From Chloroflexota bacterium (GTDB lineage: Bacteria; Chloroflexota; Dehalococcoidia; UBA1127; JACQUN01): a DNA stretch of 23,439 nt. A program made the translations under genes and the position numbers. Under the pieces are notes generated by a model. It was not told where the DNA came from. It saw only the letters and a list, made by a program, of their open reading frames with translations, and did not search any database. Location of the stretch: positions 1 through 23,439 of the forward strand of contig JACQUN010000102.1 in NCBI GenBank assembly GCA_016210285.1. Reading direction: 5' to 3'. Of the stretch, positions 15,977 to 22,780 are shown piece after piece. Numbering within the stretch: position 1 is the first letter of the stretch; each line of letters begins with the position of its first letter.

Positions 15977-17471
15977 CCTGGGCACCAGCAGCCTGAAGGC
16001 AGTGGTGGCAGATGCCCAGGGTGTGGTTCTGGGGACCGCCTCCCGAGAGCCGCCCTACCTGACGCCCGAGGGAGCCTCTCCCCTGGCCCGGGAGTTCTCC
16101 CCCAAAGGCCTGTGGCGCACCCTCTGTGAGCTCGCGCGAGAGGCGCTGTCCAGGGCGGGGGCTGGAAGGTCGGAGGTGGCCGCCATCGGGGTGACGAGCC
16201 AGCGCCAGGGGATGGCATTCCTGGACACCGAGGGGGGAGAGCTCTACCTGGGCCCCAACCTGGACCTGCGGGCCGTCTTCGAGGGGGCGTCCCTGGACGA
16301 GGCCCACCGCGCAGAGGTCTACCGCACCACTGGCCACCTCCCTTCCCTGTTCTTTGCCCCGGCCAGGCTGCGTTGGTTTCAGCTCACCCGCCCCGAGGTC
16401 TACGAGCAGATTGCCAGGGTCTTCACCCTGGCCGACTGGGCCTCCTACCGCCTGACCGGCGTTTGCGTTGCCGAGGCTGCCCTGGCTGGCGAGGCGGGCC
16501 TGCTGGACATCAAGCGGCATTGCTGGGCGGTTGGCCTCATGGAGCGCCTGGGGCTGCGCACCGACTGGTTTCCTCCCCTGGTCGAGGCCGGGGTGCCGGT
16601 GGGGGGGCTCCAGCCCACCGCGGCGGACGCCCTGGGGCTGCCCGCCGGGATACCAGTGACCATCGCCGGGCCTGACACCCAGTGCGCTCTCCTGGGTCTC
16701 GGGGTCGCCGAGCCGGGCCAGGCAGGGGTGGTGGCAGGGTGGAGTGTGACCGTCCAACTGCTGACCTCCCGCCCGCTCCTGGACCACCGGCGGCGCACCT
16801 GGAGCGGGTGCTGGCTCTGGCCGGGCCGCTGGACGCTGGAGGCCAGCACCGGGGACGCCGGCAACGCCTACCGCTGGTTGACCGGCCTCTTGTTTCCCCC
16901 CGATTCCTCTCATGCTGCGAAGGGGGACGCCTTCCATGAGATGGACCGGCTTGCCGCAGAGGCAACCCCCGGGGCCGAGGGGGTCCTGGCCTTCCTCGGG
17001 CCTGCGCCCCTGGACCTGTCCAGGGCTGGCCTGCGAGCGGGTGGATTCATCACTCCGGTGCCCTTCACCTTCAGCAACCTCGGCCGGGGCCACCTGGCGC
17101 GGGCAGGGCTGGAGAACATCGCCTTCGCTGTGAGGGCTTCGTGCGCCAGGTTGGAGGGACTGTCTGGAAGCCCCATCTCCACCCTCGCCCTGGGGGGCGG
17201 CATGGCCCGCAGCTCGCTCTTCCCCCAACTCCTGGCGGACGTCCTGAACCGTGAGCTGGGAGTGGCTGGCGCTGACGCCAGCCTGGTAGGCGCTGCCCTG
17301 GCTGCGGCGGTAGCCACAGGGCACTACCCTTCTCTGGCTGAGGCCGCCGCTCCTGCCAGGGCCCGCCTCAGACGGCTTCAACCGGACCCGGCCACTGCTT
17401 TGGAGTATGATGGACTGTATCAGCGCTGGCTCAGGGTGCTTGGGGGACTGAGGCGGATCGGCGTGGGCTAG
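15948..17471 (+). CDS. FGGY-family carbohydrate kinase
   Basis: The 507-residue protein has the two-domain sugar kinase layout. LGLDLGTSSLKAVV (7-20) is the phosphate-binding loop, IGVTSQRQGM (80-89) and NLDLR (104-108) line the sugar site, LADWASYRLTG (161-171) is typical, and GPDTQCALLGLG (241-252) holds the probable catalytic Asp243. LALGGGMARSSLFPQLLADVL in the C-terminal half matches the adenosine motif. It resembles xylulose/fuculose/erythritol-type kinases; the substrate cannot be told. GTG 15948 follows GGAGG at 4 nt and lies within the end of the dehydrogenase-like gene. With the aldolase 21 bases downstream it suggests a phosphorylated sugar that is then cleaved. Confidence 0.9.
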   Translation: MPPRCFLGLDLGTSSLKAVVADAQGVVLGTASREPPYLTPEGASPLAREFSPKGLWRTLCELAREALSRAGAGRSEVAAIGVTSQRQGMAFLDTEGGELYLGPNLDLRAVFEGASLDEAHRAEVYRTTGHLPSLFFAPARLRWFQLTRPEVYEQIARVFTLADWASYRLTGVCVAEAALAGEAGLLDIKRHCWAVGLMERLGLRTDWFPPLVEAGVPVGGLQPTAADALGLPAGIPVTIAGPDTQCALLGLGVAEPGQAGVVAGWSVTVQLLTSRPLLDHRRRTWSGCWLWPGRWTLEASTGDAGNAYRWLTGLLFPPDSSHAAKGDAFHEMDRLAAEATPGAEGVLAFLGPAPLDLSRAGLRAGGFITPVPFTFSNLGRGHLARAGLENIAFAVRASCARLEGLSGSPISTLALGGGMARSSLFPQLLADVLNRELGVAGADASLVGAALAAAVATGHYPSLAEAAAPARARLRRLQPDPATALEYDGLYQRWLRVLGGLRRIGVG

Positions 17472-17492
17472 CTGGGGTCGTGAGGAGTTGCT

Positions 17493-18167
17493 ATGCCTGA
17501 CCTGTGGGAACCCCAACGTCGCGCCGTGCTGGAAGCCGCCCAGGAGCTGGCCCGACAGGGCCTGGTGATCGGGGCCAGCGGCAATGTGAGCCTGCGCCTG
17601 GAACCCCAGGAAGGGAAGGACCTTCTGGCCATCACCCCCACGCAACGCGCCTACAGCACCATGCGCCCGGAGGACATCGTGGTGGTGGACTTTGACGGGG
17701 AGCCCGTGGCCGGGGAGCTTCCCCCTTCTTCGGAGCTGCTCCTCCACGTGGGGGTTTACCGCGCCCGCAGGGACGTGGGGGCAGTTATCCACACCCACTC
17801 CACCTACGCCAGTGTTTGTGCCGTGGCAGGGCTGGAGATCCCACCTATCATTGACGAGGTGGTGCTGCGCGTGGGCGGCCCCATCGCTGTGGCCCTCTAC
17901 GCCTTCCCCGGGACCCAGGAGCTGGCGGAGCGGGCCTGCCACGCCCTGGGGGAGCGAAACGCAGTCCTCCTCCGGAATCACGGCGCCGTGGGTGTGGGGA
18001 AGGACCTTCGTGAAGCCCTGGAGGTCTGCCAGTTGGTGGAACGAGCCGCCAAGGTCTTTGTGATGGCCTCACTCCTGGGCCGAGCTACCCCGCTGACGCC
18101 GGAGATGGTGGAGCTTGAGCAGCAGCTCTTCCAGATGCGCCGACGAGCAGAAGAGGCCAACCGGTAA
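17493..18167 (+). CDS. Class II aldolase/adducin family (fuculose-phosphate aldolase-like)
   Basis: The 224-residue protein matches the zinc aldolase/epimerase family of L-fuculose-1-phosphate aldolase and ribulose-5-phosphate 4-epimerase. GASGNVSLR (27-35) is the phosphate loop, SSELLLH holds the catalytic Glu81, HTHSTYA supplies zinc ligands His100 and His102, and LLRNHGAVGVG supplies His163. All expected residues are present. GAGGAG lies 5 nt before ATG 17493. Beside an FGGY kinase it most likely cleaves the phosphorylated ketose; a decarboxylating role as in tetronate pathways is also possible. Confidence 0.92.
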   Translation: MPDLWEPQRRAVLEAAQELARQGLVIGASGNVSLRLEPQEGKDLLAITPTQRAYSTMRPEDIVVVDFDGEPVAGELPPSSELLLHVGVYRARRDVGAVIHTHSTYASVCAVAGLEIPPIIDEVVLRVGGPIAVALYAFPGTQELAERACHALGERNAVLLRNHGAVGVGKDLREALEVCQLVERAAKVFVMASLLGRATPLTPEMVELEQQLFQMRRRAEEANR

Positions 18168-18191
18168 ACGCTGTCCCAGAAGGAGGGAAGC

Positions 18192-18563
18192 ATGGTCACG
18201 GTGCCGGGGTTCCTCCTGCGCCGACTGTACATAAAAGGGAGCTTGCACAATACCCCCAAGGGCGTTGAGTTCCAGTTGAGGAACACCCTGGGCTCTGGCT
18301 ACGCCCGGAAGCTCTTCCCTCTCGCCGTGGATGGCAAGCCTGTCCCACTGGAGCAATCCTTCTTCCACATTGATGGCAACGCCATCCCCTTTGGTGGCGT
18401 CTCGGAGGAGCAACCCTTCACCCTGGCAATGAACCGTAGCATCACCGTCCAGCTCCAGGGGCTGACCCTTCCCCCAGGCCCCCACAAGGTCGCCATGAGC
18501 TTCCTGGTGCAAGGCTTCGGCAACCTGAGCTTTGAATTCACCGATGTGGTCAGCCAGGGGTAA
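18192..18563 (+). CDS. Small beta-rich protein, possibly related to C-glycoside deglycosidase beta subunit (DUF6379-like)
   Basis: This 123-residue protein has alternating short hydrophobic strands (FLLRRLYIKGSLHN, GVEFQLRNTLG, FPLAVDGKPVP, SITVQLQGLTLPPGPHKVAM, GNLSFEFTDVV), with no signal peptide or membrane segment, suggesting a soluble beta-sandwich. I recall similar small proteins, sometimes labelled HMG-CoA reductase in databases, but none of the HMG-CoA reductase motifs fit in 123 residues, so that label should not be used. The layout also resembles the small beta subunit of C-glycoside deglycosidases; no catalytic alpha subunit is visible here. AAGGAGG precedes the ATG, 24 bases after the aldolase, so it belongs to the sugar module. 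Confidence 0.75.
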   Translation: MVTVPGFLLRRLYIKGSLHNTPKGVEFQLRNTLGSGYARKLFPLAVDGKPVPLEQSFFHIDGNAIPFGGVSEEQPFTLAMNRSITVQLQGLTLPPGPHKVAMSFLVQGFGNLSFEFTDVVSQG

Positions 18564-18587
18564 CCCAGCGCACATTGCCTGCCCTCT

Positions 18588-18641
18588 CCCCGCCAGAGAT
18601 TCGGCGGGGGGCGTATCCCCTCGACGGTTTCCCGGAGGAGG
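18588..18641 (+). promoter_or_regulatory. GC-rich hairpin region upstream of the epimerase
   Basis: CCCCGCC (18588-18594) pairs with GGCGGGG (18603-18609), or GGGG near 18608 with CCCC 18617-18620. It ends at GGAGGAGG (18634-18641). It resembles the structured gaps at 12545 and 14888. Confidence 0.4.
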
Positions 18642-18654
18642 TGGGGCAGACCAC

Positions 18655-19641
18655 GTGCCGGTGGGTGCCCCCAGGCGGGTGGCGGTCACCGGCGCGGCAG
18701 GGTACGTAGGCTCACGGCTTCTGGCCGCCCTGGTGGAGGACCCCAGGACTGAGCAGGTGCTGGCCCTGGATCTGCGAGCTCCCGCCGTCACCTCGCCAAA
18801 GCTGACCGTGGCCCTTCGAGATGTGGCTGAGCCCTTGGAAGACCTCTTCCGCTCCTTTGCTCCCCAGGCGGTGGTGCATCTGGCCTTTGTCCTGCGGCCT
18901 GGGCGGGACCGGGCGGCTGCACAGCGAATCAACGTGGGTGGGACACAACGGGTGCTGGAGGCCTGTGTCGCCTCCGGAGTACAGCAGCTCCTCTACCTGG
19001 GCAGCAGCACGGTGTACGGGGCCCACCCGGACAACACCGCACCCCTCACTGAGGACGCACCTCCTCGCCCAGTCAAGGGATTCCAGTACGCGGAAGACAA
19101 GGTCGCCACCGAGGCGCTGCTGGCGGATTTTGCCGCACAGCACCAAGAGGTCTGCGTAACAGTGCTGCGGGGATGCGTGGTCATGGGCCCTCGCTCCACC
19201 AACTTCATTGCTGAAGCCCTGTCCAGGCCAGTCCTGGTAGGGGTCCTGGGCCATGACCCGCCGATGCAGTTCCTGCACGAGGAAGACCTGGTGAGGAGCC
19301 TGCGCACCCTGCTGGAGCGCCCCAGGCCGGGGGTCTTCAACATCGCCGGGGAAGGGACTGTCCCCTACAGTGCGCTGGCCCGGCTCTCCGGGCAGCGCCT
19401 CGTATGGCTCCCGGCGCCGATCCTCTACCCCATCGTGGAGATCACCTGGCGGCTGCGCCTCCAGAACGACTCCCCCGCCTGCGGCCTGGACATGATTCGC
19501 TGGCCGTGGGTGGTCAGCACGGAAAGGCTGCGGAGGGAGACGGGCTTTCTCCCTTGCTACACATCCCAGGAGGCGCTGCTGGCCTTCGTGCGTGCGAGGC
19601 CACCCAAGGCGAGGAGGGCAGGCAGAGGCCGCTCTTGCTGA
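18655..19641 (+). CDS. NAD-dependent sugar epimerase/dehydratase (extended SDR)
   Basis: The 328-residue protein has VAVTGAAGYVGSRLLAAL (9-26) for NAD binding, VVHLAF, a LGSSTVYG strand (115-122) with the catalytic Ser/Thr, and YAEDK (Tyr145, Lys149). FNIAGEG and a C-terminal half typical of substrate binding follow. It resembles UDP-glucose 4-epimerase-like proteins and is distinct from HpnA. The open frame extends back to 18532 into the previous gene; GTG 18655 is the first start that leaves only a short lead before the NAD motif, though its spacing from GGAGGAGG (13 nt) is long, and GTG 18661 is possible. It is the last gene of the operon before a strong hairpin. Confidence 0.88.
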   Translation: MPVGAPRRVAVTGAAGYVGSRLLAALVEDPRTEQVLALDLRAPAVTSPKLTVALRDVAEPLEDLFRSFAPQAVVHLAFVLRPGRDRAAAQRINVGGTQRVLEACVASGVQQLLYLGSSTVYGAHPDNTAPLTEDAPPRPVKGFQYAEDKVATEALLADFAAQHQEVCVTVLRGCVVMGPRSTNFIAEALSRPVLVGVLGHDPPMQFLHEEDLVRSLRTLLERPRPGVFNIAGEGTVPYSALARLSGQRLVWLPAPILYPIVEITWRLRLQNDSPACGLDMIRWPWVVSTERLRRETGFLPCYTSQEALLAFVRARPPKARRAGRGRSC

Positions 19642-19649
19642 TGCATCTC

Positions 19650-19686
19650 GTGGAAGACCCCTTCCTGTGCAGAAGGGGTCTTCCAC
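19650..19686. terminator. Bidirectional hairpin between convergent genes
   Basis: A perfect 15-bp inverted repeat (19650-19664 / 19672-19686) with a 7-nt loop lies 8 bases after the epimerase stop and 38 bases from the end of the convergent minus-strand gene. Neither side has a T-tract, but position and stability favour transcript ends on both strands. Confidence 0.65.
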
Positions 19687-19724
19687 CCTCCCTGGAAAGG
19701 CGGGGCCTGGAGGCAGGATGAGCC

Positions 19725-20762
19725 TCAGAGCCCCAGCCCTGCGTACAGGGTCTCCATGTCGCAGTGCTGGGCCAGGAGCTCCCCGAAGCGCTGGGCCTTG
19801 CGGGGGTTGTGAACGGTGACGCGTCCCTGGAGGGAGGCGACCTGCTCCATCGTCTCCTGCGTGCTGCCTCGAACCTGGATCAGGGGGACTTCCTTCTGCT
19901 CCGCGTGGTGGACCACGTACTGGACCGGCTCTCGCCCCCCGGTGAGGACCAGGCACACCGTCGAGGTCTCCAGGGCGGCCATCTGGAGGTCTGGCCGGTC
20001 GGCCTTGACAATCACCGCCTTGTTGCTCCGGCGCTGAAAGACATAGCTACCGTTGTCCAGGAACCAGCCGCCCACCATGAAATACTCCACCAGCTCGTCG
20101 GCTTTCCCGTCCCCCAGGCGCAGCTCTCCCCCCAGGTGCTCTGCCACCTGCCGAACCGTGGGGGCCAGCATCCGGCGATCCTGGGGGATGGCCCCCAACA
20201 CCCGAACCCCTGCGGCGTTGAGCGGGTCTACCAACTGGGTCCGGGTGGTGTGGCCTCGGTACTGGGTGACACCATTGAGCAGGACCCCTATGAGGCTCCC
20301 GCCAAACAGCTTGACAGCGGACGCCACCTGCTGGGCCTGAAGGGTTCCATCGTAGCGGACCACCGCCAGGACCCGGGCGCCCAGGGCGCGGGCCAGCGCC
20401 GCCGAGGCCTCAGCTGACGGCTCCGAAGGGTCCAGGCCAGGCAGCCCCTCGACCAGAACCACGTCGGCTGCGGAGGAGAGCGGGCTGAAAGCCGCCTGAA
20501 TGCGCTGAAGGAGATCCCCAACTCCCGCGTCCTGGGCTGCTGCGGGGATGGGCCACCCCTCAGGGTGGGCATTGCCGGAGTTCACCTGCGAGTAAAAAGG
20601 CACGTCCTGATCGGTCTGGCCGCTGCCCTGGGGCCTGTGGAGCTGCAATGGCTTGAGGAGCATCACCCGTTTCCCATCTGCTCTCAACCTTTGGGCCAGG
20701 GCTGTGGCGACGGCGGTGACCCCAGCCGCCGGTCCGCTGCCAGCCAGGTAAAGGATACTCAT
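19725..20762 (-). CDS. BioD-like/DRTGG domain protein (phosphotransacetylase N-terminal-like)
   Basis: The 345-residue protein has an N-terminal BioD-like P-loop domain (about 1-200; VVLVEGLPGLDPSEP near 110-124 as the Walker B region, LIGVLLNGV near 165) and a C-terminal DRTGG domain (about 215-330; KAVIVKADRPDLQMAAL, CLVLTGGREP). This pair forms the regulatory N-terminus of long phosphotransacetylases, but no acetyltransferase domain follows, so it is a stand-alone member, function unknown. The Walker A loop reads GSGPAAGVT where GKT/GKS is expected (Val15 in place of Lys), so nucleotide binding may be weakened. GGAGG lies 5 nt before ATG 20762. A 19-codon leuD-like leader ORF ends 2 nt before this start. 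Confidence 0.88.
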   Translation of the reverse strand: MSILYLAGSGPAAGVTAVATALAQRLRADGKRVMLLKPLQLHRPQGSGQTDQDVPFYSQVNSGNAHPEGWPIPAAAQDAGVGDLLQRIQAAFSPLSSAADVVLVEGLPGLDPSEPSAEASAALARALGARVLAVVRYDGTLQAQQVASAVKLFGGSLIGVLLNGVTQYRGHTTRTQLVDPLNAAGVRVLGAIPQDRRMLAPTVRQVAEHLGGELRLGDGKADELVEYFMVGGWFLDNGSYVFQRRSNKAVIVKADRPDLQMAALETSTVCLVLTGGREPVQYVVHHAEQKEVPLIQVRGSTQETMEQVASLQGRVTVHNPRKAQRFGELLAQHCDMETLYAGLGL

Positions 20763-20764
20763 CG

Positions 20765-20824
20765 CTACCTCCGAGGTCCCCCCTGGGGTGCCACGATGCC
20801 GGTGAGCCTGGTGAAGGGCTGCAT
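20765..20824 (-). pseudogene. leuD 5' fragment acting as a 19-codon leader ORF (downstream repeat copy)
   Basis: The minus strand reads MQPFTRLTGIVAP then six unrelated residues and TAG. The first 13 residues match the N-terminus of isopropylmalate dehydratase small subunit (LeuD). The stop lies 2 nt before the ATG of the BioD-like gene, whose Shine-Dalgarno GGAGG is inside this ORF, so translation of both could be coupled. Confidence 0.6.
20785..20824. repeat. 40-bp direct repeat, copy 1 (leuD start)
   Basis: This segment matches 21404-21443 at 37 of 40 positions in the same orientation. The two copies enclose the toxin-antitoxin pair. On the minus strand both begin with the same ATG and encode MQPFTRLTG. 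Confidence 0.85.
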
Positions 20825-20840
20825 GGTCAACCCCCCTGCA

Positions 20841-21098
20841 CTAGCGATAGACCTCGCGGCGATGACCAACCTTCAGGATAACTATCGTCTGTTGCGAGTC
20901 TTCCACCGAGTATATCACCCGGTAAGGGCCTTGCCTGACCCGGTAGTAGGGCTGTCCCGCTAGCTTCTCACAACCCGGTGGCCTCGGACTGTCCGCCAGA
21001 GCCTGGATTCGGGCAATGAGGAGCAGCCTGGCTTGCTTAGGGGTCTTTTCCAGCTCCTTCGCCGCCGAGGGCTTGATCAGGAGCCTAAAGCTTGCCAC
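20841..21098 (-). CDS. RelE/ParE-family toxin
   Basis: The 85-residue protein is a typical RelE-fold mRNA-interferase-type toxin: FRLLIKPSAAKELEKTPKQ at the start, a central helix, then the strands and basic residues KLAGQPYYRVRQGPYRVIYSVED and a tail VILKVGHRREVYR. The basic residues (Arg53, Arg60) and the HRREVY end are as in active RelE-like proteins. GTG 21098 overlaps the antitoxin end by 14 bases, the usual coupled layout. The pair is enclosed by 40-bp direct repeats, suggesting insertion into or beside a leuD gene. Confidence 0.92.
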   Translation of the reverse strand: MASFRLLIKPSAAKELEKTPKQARLLLIARIQALADSPRPPGCEKLAGQPYYRVRQGPYRVIYSVEDSQQTIVILKVGHRREVYR

Positions 21099-21318
21099 GC
21101 TGCTTCAGGTCTTTCAGGACCTCTTCAAAGGCCAGGCTGGGTTCCCCTGCTCGCTCCTGGATAGCGGCCAGGTCGGCGGCGTCCTCGGCAAGGCTCTGGC
21201 GCACGGCTTCGTTGACCAGCTCGGAGAGGGAGCAATTGGTCTCTACGGCCTTGAGCCGCAAGGCCTTATGAAGTTGGGGGTCGAAGTAGATGGTTGCGCG
21301 CTTCGTTGGTGTCACCAT
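21085..21318 (-). CDS. Ribbon-helix-helix antitoxin
   Basis: The 77-residue protein begins with KRATIYFDPQLHKALRLKA followed by SLSELVNEAVRQSL, the beta strand and two helices of a CopG/ribbon-helix-helix DNA-binding domain (about 6-45). The acidic tail (EDAADLAAIQERAGEPSLAFEEVLKDL) should wrap the toxin. It should repress its own promoter. There is no Shine-Dalgarno before ATG 21318, and the -10 box ends 6 nt before the ATG, so its mRNA may be leaderless. Confidence 0.9.
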   Translation of the reverse strand: MVTPTKRATIYFDPQLHKALRLKAVETNCSLSELVNEAVRQSLAEDAADLAAIQERAGEPSLAFEEVLKDLKQRGKL

Positions 21319-21324
21319 AGCGCA

Positions 21325-21353
21325 AGATTAGCATTGCAACGTCAAGGCGTCAA
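21325..21353 (-). promoter_or_regulatory. Candidate promoter of the toxin-antitoxin pair
   Basis: On the minus strand TTGACG (21353-21348), a 17-nt spacer and TAATCT (21330-21325) precede ATG 21318 by 6 nt, so transcription would begin at or near the start codon. A second TTGACG lies 8 bases further on (21345-21340). The -35 box overlaps the end of the leuD fragment. Confidence 0.5.
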
Positions 21354-21443
21354 GCCGCTTTTGGTGCGGATAGACTGGTCCGTGTCCACATTCACCCGAT
21401 CCAGGGGCGCCACGGTGCCAGTGAGCCTGGTGAAGGGCTGCAT
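21342..21443 (-). pseudogene. leuD 5' fragment (upstream repeat copy)
   Basis: The minus strand reads MQPFTRLTG, T, VAPLDRVNVDTDQ, then SIRTKSGLTP and TGA. The first 23 residues match the conserved LeuD start; real LeuD continues with QIIP and about 170 more residues, absent here. GGAAGG lies just before the ATG, so this looks like a true gene start cut off by the toxin-antitoxin insertion. Confidence 0.75.
21404..21443. repeat. 40-bp direct repeat, copy 2 (leuD start)
   Basis: Matches 20785-20824 with three substitutions. After the repeat, this copy continues a little further into leuD-like sequence than copy 1 does. Confidence 0.85.
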
Positions 21444-21676
21444 CTCCCTTCCGTGAAAGTCCAGATGGTGGCAACACCACAGGGGGTGAAGACTCAAAGC
21501 CCCGCCGCTGCAGGAGGCGATGGCCTGGGGGACCAGGATTGCATCTGTCCTGCGGAGGGGGTATTCTATGGCTGTGATGCCCAGACCCCGGTTTTATCAG
21601 CATGGACGGAACATGGACCCAATCCCAGGCAGAGGGGATGAAACATCAGGAGTCGCCGCAGCGCAGAGGCTTTGGA
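21444..21676. other. Spacer with a possible plus-strand promoter
   Basis: No convincing gene was found in this 233-base gap. TTGCAT (21539-21544), a 17-nt spacer and TATTCT (21562-21567) could drive the small zinc-ribbon gene. I looked for a leuC 3' end on the minus strand before the leuD fragment and did not recognise one. Confidence 0.35.
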
Positions 21677-21913
21677 ATGACTCGCCGGAAGGACCGCGAC
21701 CGCATCGAGCAGCAACGAAAGCTCAACCCCGACTACCGGGGCTTCCGCGGGGTGAATCGGGAGCCTGACCGGCCCGGGAACACGCCCCTTGTATCCCTGG
21801 CATGCTCGGCATGCGGGCGAAAACGGAACGTGCCCCTTGGCGTGGCCCAGGAGTTCGGGGAGAGGTACGTTTGCCTGGCCTGCCGAGAGGAGGCCGGAGG
21901 CGCTCGTCCATAG
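21677..21913 (+). CDS. Small zinc-ribbon protein of unknown function
   Basis: The 78-residue product starts with a highly basic stretch (TRRKDRDRIEQQRKLNPDY), followed by a two-Cys-pair ribbon: LACSACGRKRNVP (Cys43, Cys46) and YVCLACREE (Cys66, Cys69). The pair spacing fits a structural zinc site, and the basic tail suggests nucleic-acid or ribosome binding. I do not recognise a named family. ATG 21677 was chosen because the conserved-looking part begins there; ATG 21638 or 21602 would add 13 or 25 residues. A T-tract terminator follows, so it is a single-gene unit. Confidence 0.7.
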   Translation: MTRRKDRDRIEQQRKLNPDYRGFRGVNREPDRPGNTPLVSLACSACGRKRNVPLGVAQEFGERYVCLACREEAGGARP

Positions 21914-21934
21914 GTCAACAGATGGTCGCACGCC

Positions 21935-21973
21935 AGGCGCTCTCTCGGCCCGGGGAGCGCCTGCTTTTTCTTC
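21935..21973 (+). terminator. Intrinsic terminator after the zinc-ribbon gene
   Basis: AGGCGCTC (21935-21942) pairs with GAGCGCCT (21955-21962), extendable by wobble pairs, followed two bases later by TTTTTCTT. It is the only classic stem plus T-tract I found in the window. Confidence 0.75.
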
Positions 21974-22054
21974 ACCGCATGGGCGGGAAAGTGCGCCTGG
22001 TTGCATAGCCCCTTTGCGTCCGGCGTGGGGCAACCTCGAGCAGGAGGGGACACC

Positions 22055-22765
22055 ATGGGAAAGGCGGCGCCCGTGGAGTACCAGTTGCGGATCCGTGACC
22101 TGCCTGCGGAGGAGCGCCCCCGGGAGCGCCTCAAGGCCTTTGGCGCCGCATCCCTGAGCAACGCCGAGCTTCTGGCCATCCTGCTGCGCACCGGGGTGAC
22201 GGGGGAGAACGTTCTCACCCTGGCCTCGCGCCTGCTGGTCCGCTTCCAGGGCCTGGGCGGCCTGGCACGCGCTAGCTTCGGCGAGCTCTGCGCCCAGCAT
22301 GGCGTGAGCGAGGCCAAGGCTTGCCAGGTGCTGTCAGCCCTGGAGCTGGGGCGGCGCCTGAGCTCCCTCCAGCCTGAGGACCGGGCCGTCATCCGCTCAC
22401 CCCAGGACGTGGCCAACCTCGTGCAGGGTGAGATGGCCTTCCTGGAGCAGGAGCATCTGCGGGTGGTGCTGCTCAACACCAGGAACCAGGTCCTGGGGGT
22501 GCAGGAGGTCTACGTCGGGAACGTGGGCTCGGCAGTGCTGCGCCCTGGCGAGGTCTTCCGCCCGGCGGTGCGCGAGAACTGCCCGGCGGTCATTGTCGTC
22601 CACAACCACCCTTCGGGGGACCCCACCCCGAGCCCCGACGATGTGCAGGTCACCCAGCAACTCGTGCAAGCTGGCCGCCTCCTGGACATCGAGCTGCTGG
22701 ACCATGTTGTTGTGGCGGGCCAGCGCTTCCTCAGCCTCAAAGAGAAGGGCCTGGGGTTTACATAG
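22055..22765 (+). CDS. radC: RadC/JAMM domain protein
   Basis: The 236-residue protein has an N-terminal helix-hairpin-helix-like region (about 25-105; [27 protein letters not shown]) and a C-terminal JAMM metalloprotease-like domain. The metal motif [14 protein letters not shown] gives His183, His185, Ser193 and Asp196 in the H-x-H-x7-S-x2-D pattern. Its cellular role is unclear despite the historical DNA-repair name. The open frame begins at 22001, but ATG 22055 with GGAGGGG upstream fits the family's usual start. The methyltransferase gene follows after 15 bases. Confidence 0.95.
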   Translation: MGKAAPVEYQLRIRDLPAEERPRERLKAFGAASLSNAELLAILLRTGVTGENVLTLASRLLVRFQGLGGLARASFGELCAQHGVSEAKACQVLSALELGRRLSSLQPEDRAVIRSPQDVANLVQGEMAFLEQEHLRVVLLNTRNQVLGVQEVYVGNVGSAVLRPGEVFRPAVRENCPAVIVVHNHPSGDPTPSPDDVQVTQQLVQAGRLLDIELLDHVVVAGQRFLSLKEKGLGFT

Positions 22766-22780
22766 CTGCAAGGAGGAAGG

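Noticed and set aside
15816..17981. 721-residue minus-strand open frame opposite the kinase and aldolase genes
   Set aside because: Shadow frame of three real genes with intact motifs on the plus strand; no recognisable domain.
18192..18563. HMG-CoA reductase label for the small protein
   Set aside because: At 123 residues it cannot hold the catalytic domains, and no reductase motif is present.
19725..20762. Dethiobiotin synthetase or phosphotransacetylase
   Set aside because: The Walker A lysine is missing, a DRTGG domain follows, and no phosphate acetyltransferase domain is present.
21328..21603. 91-residue minus-strand open frame across the upstream leuD fragment
   Set aside because: It runs in a different frame from the recognisable LeuD start and has no recognisable domain.
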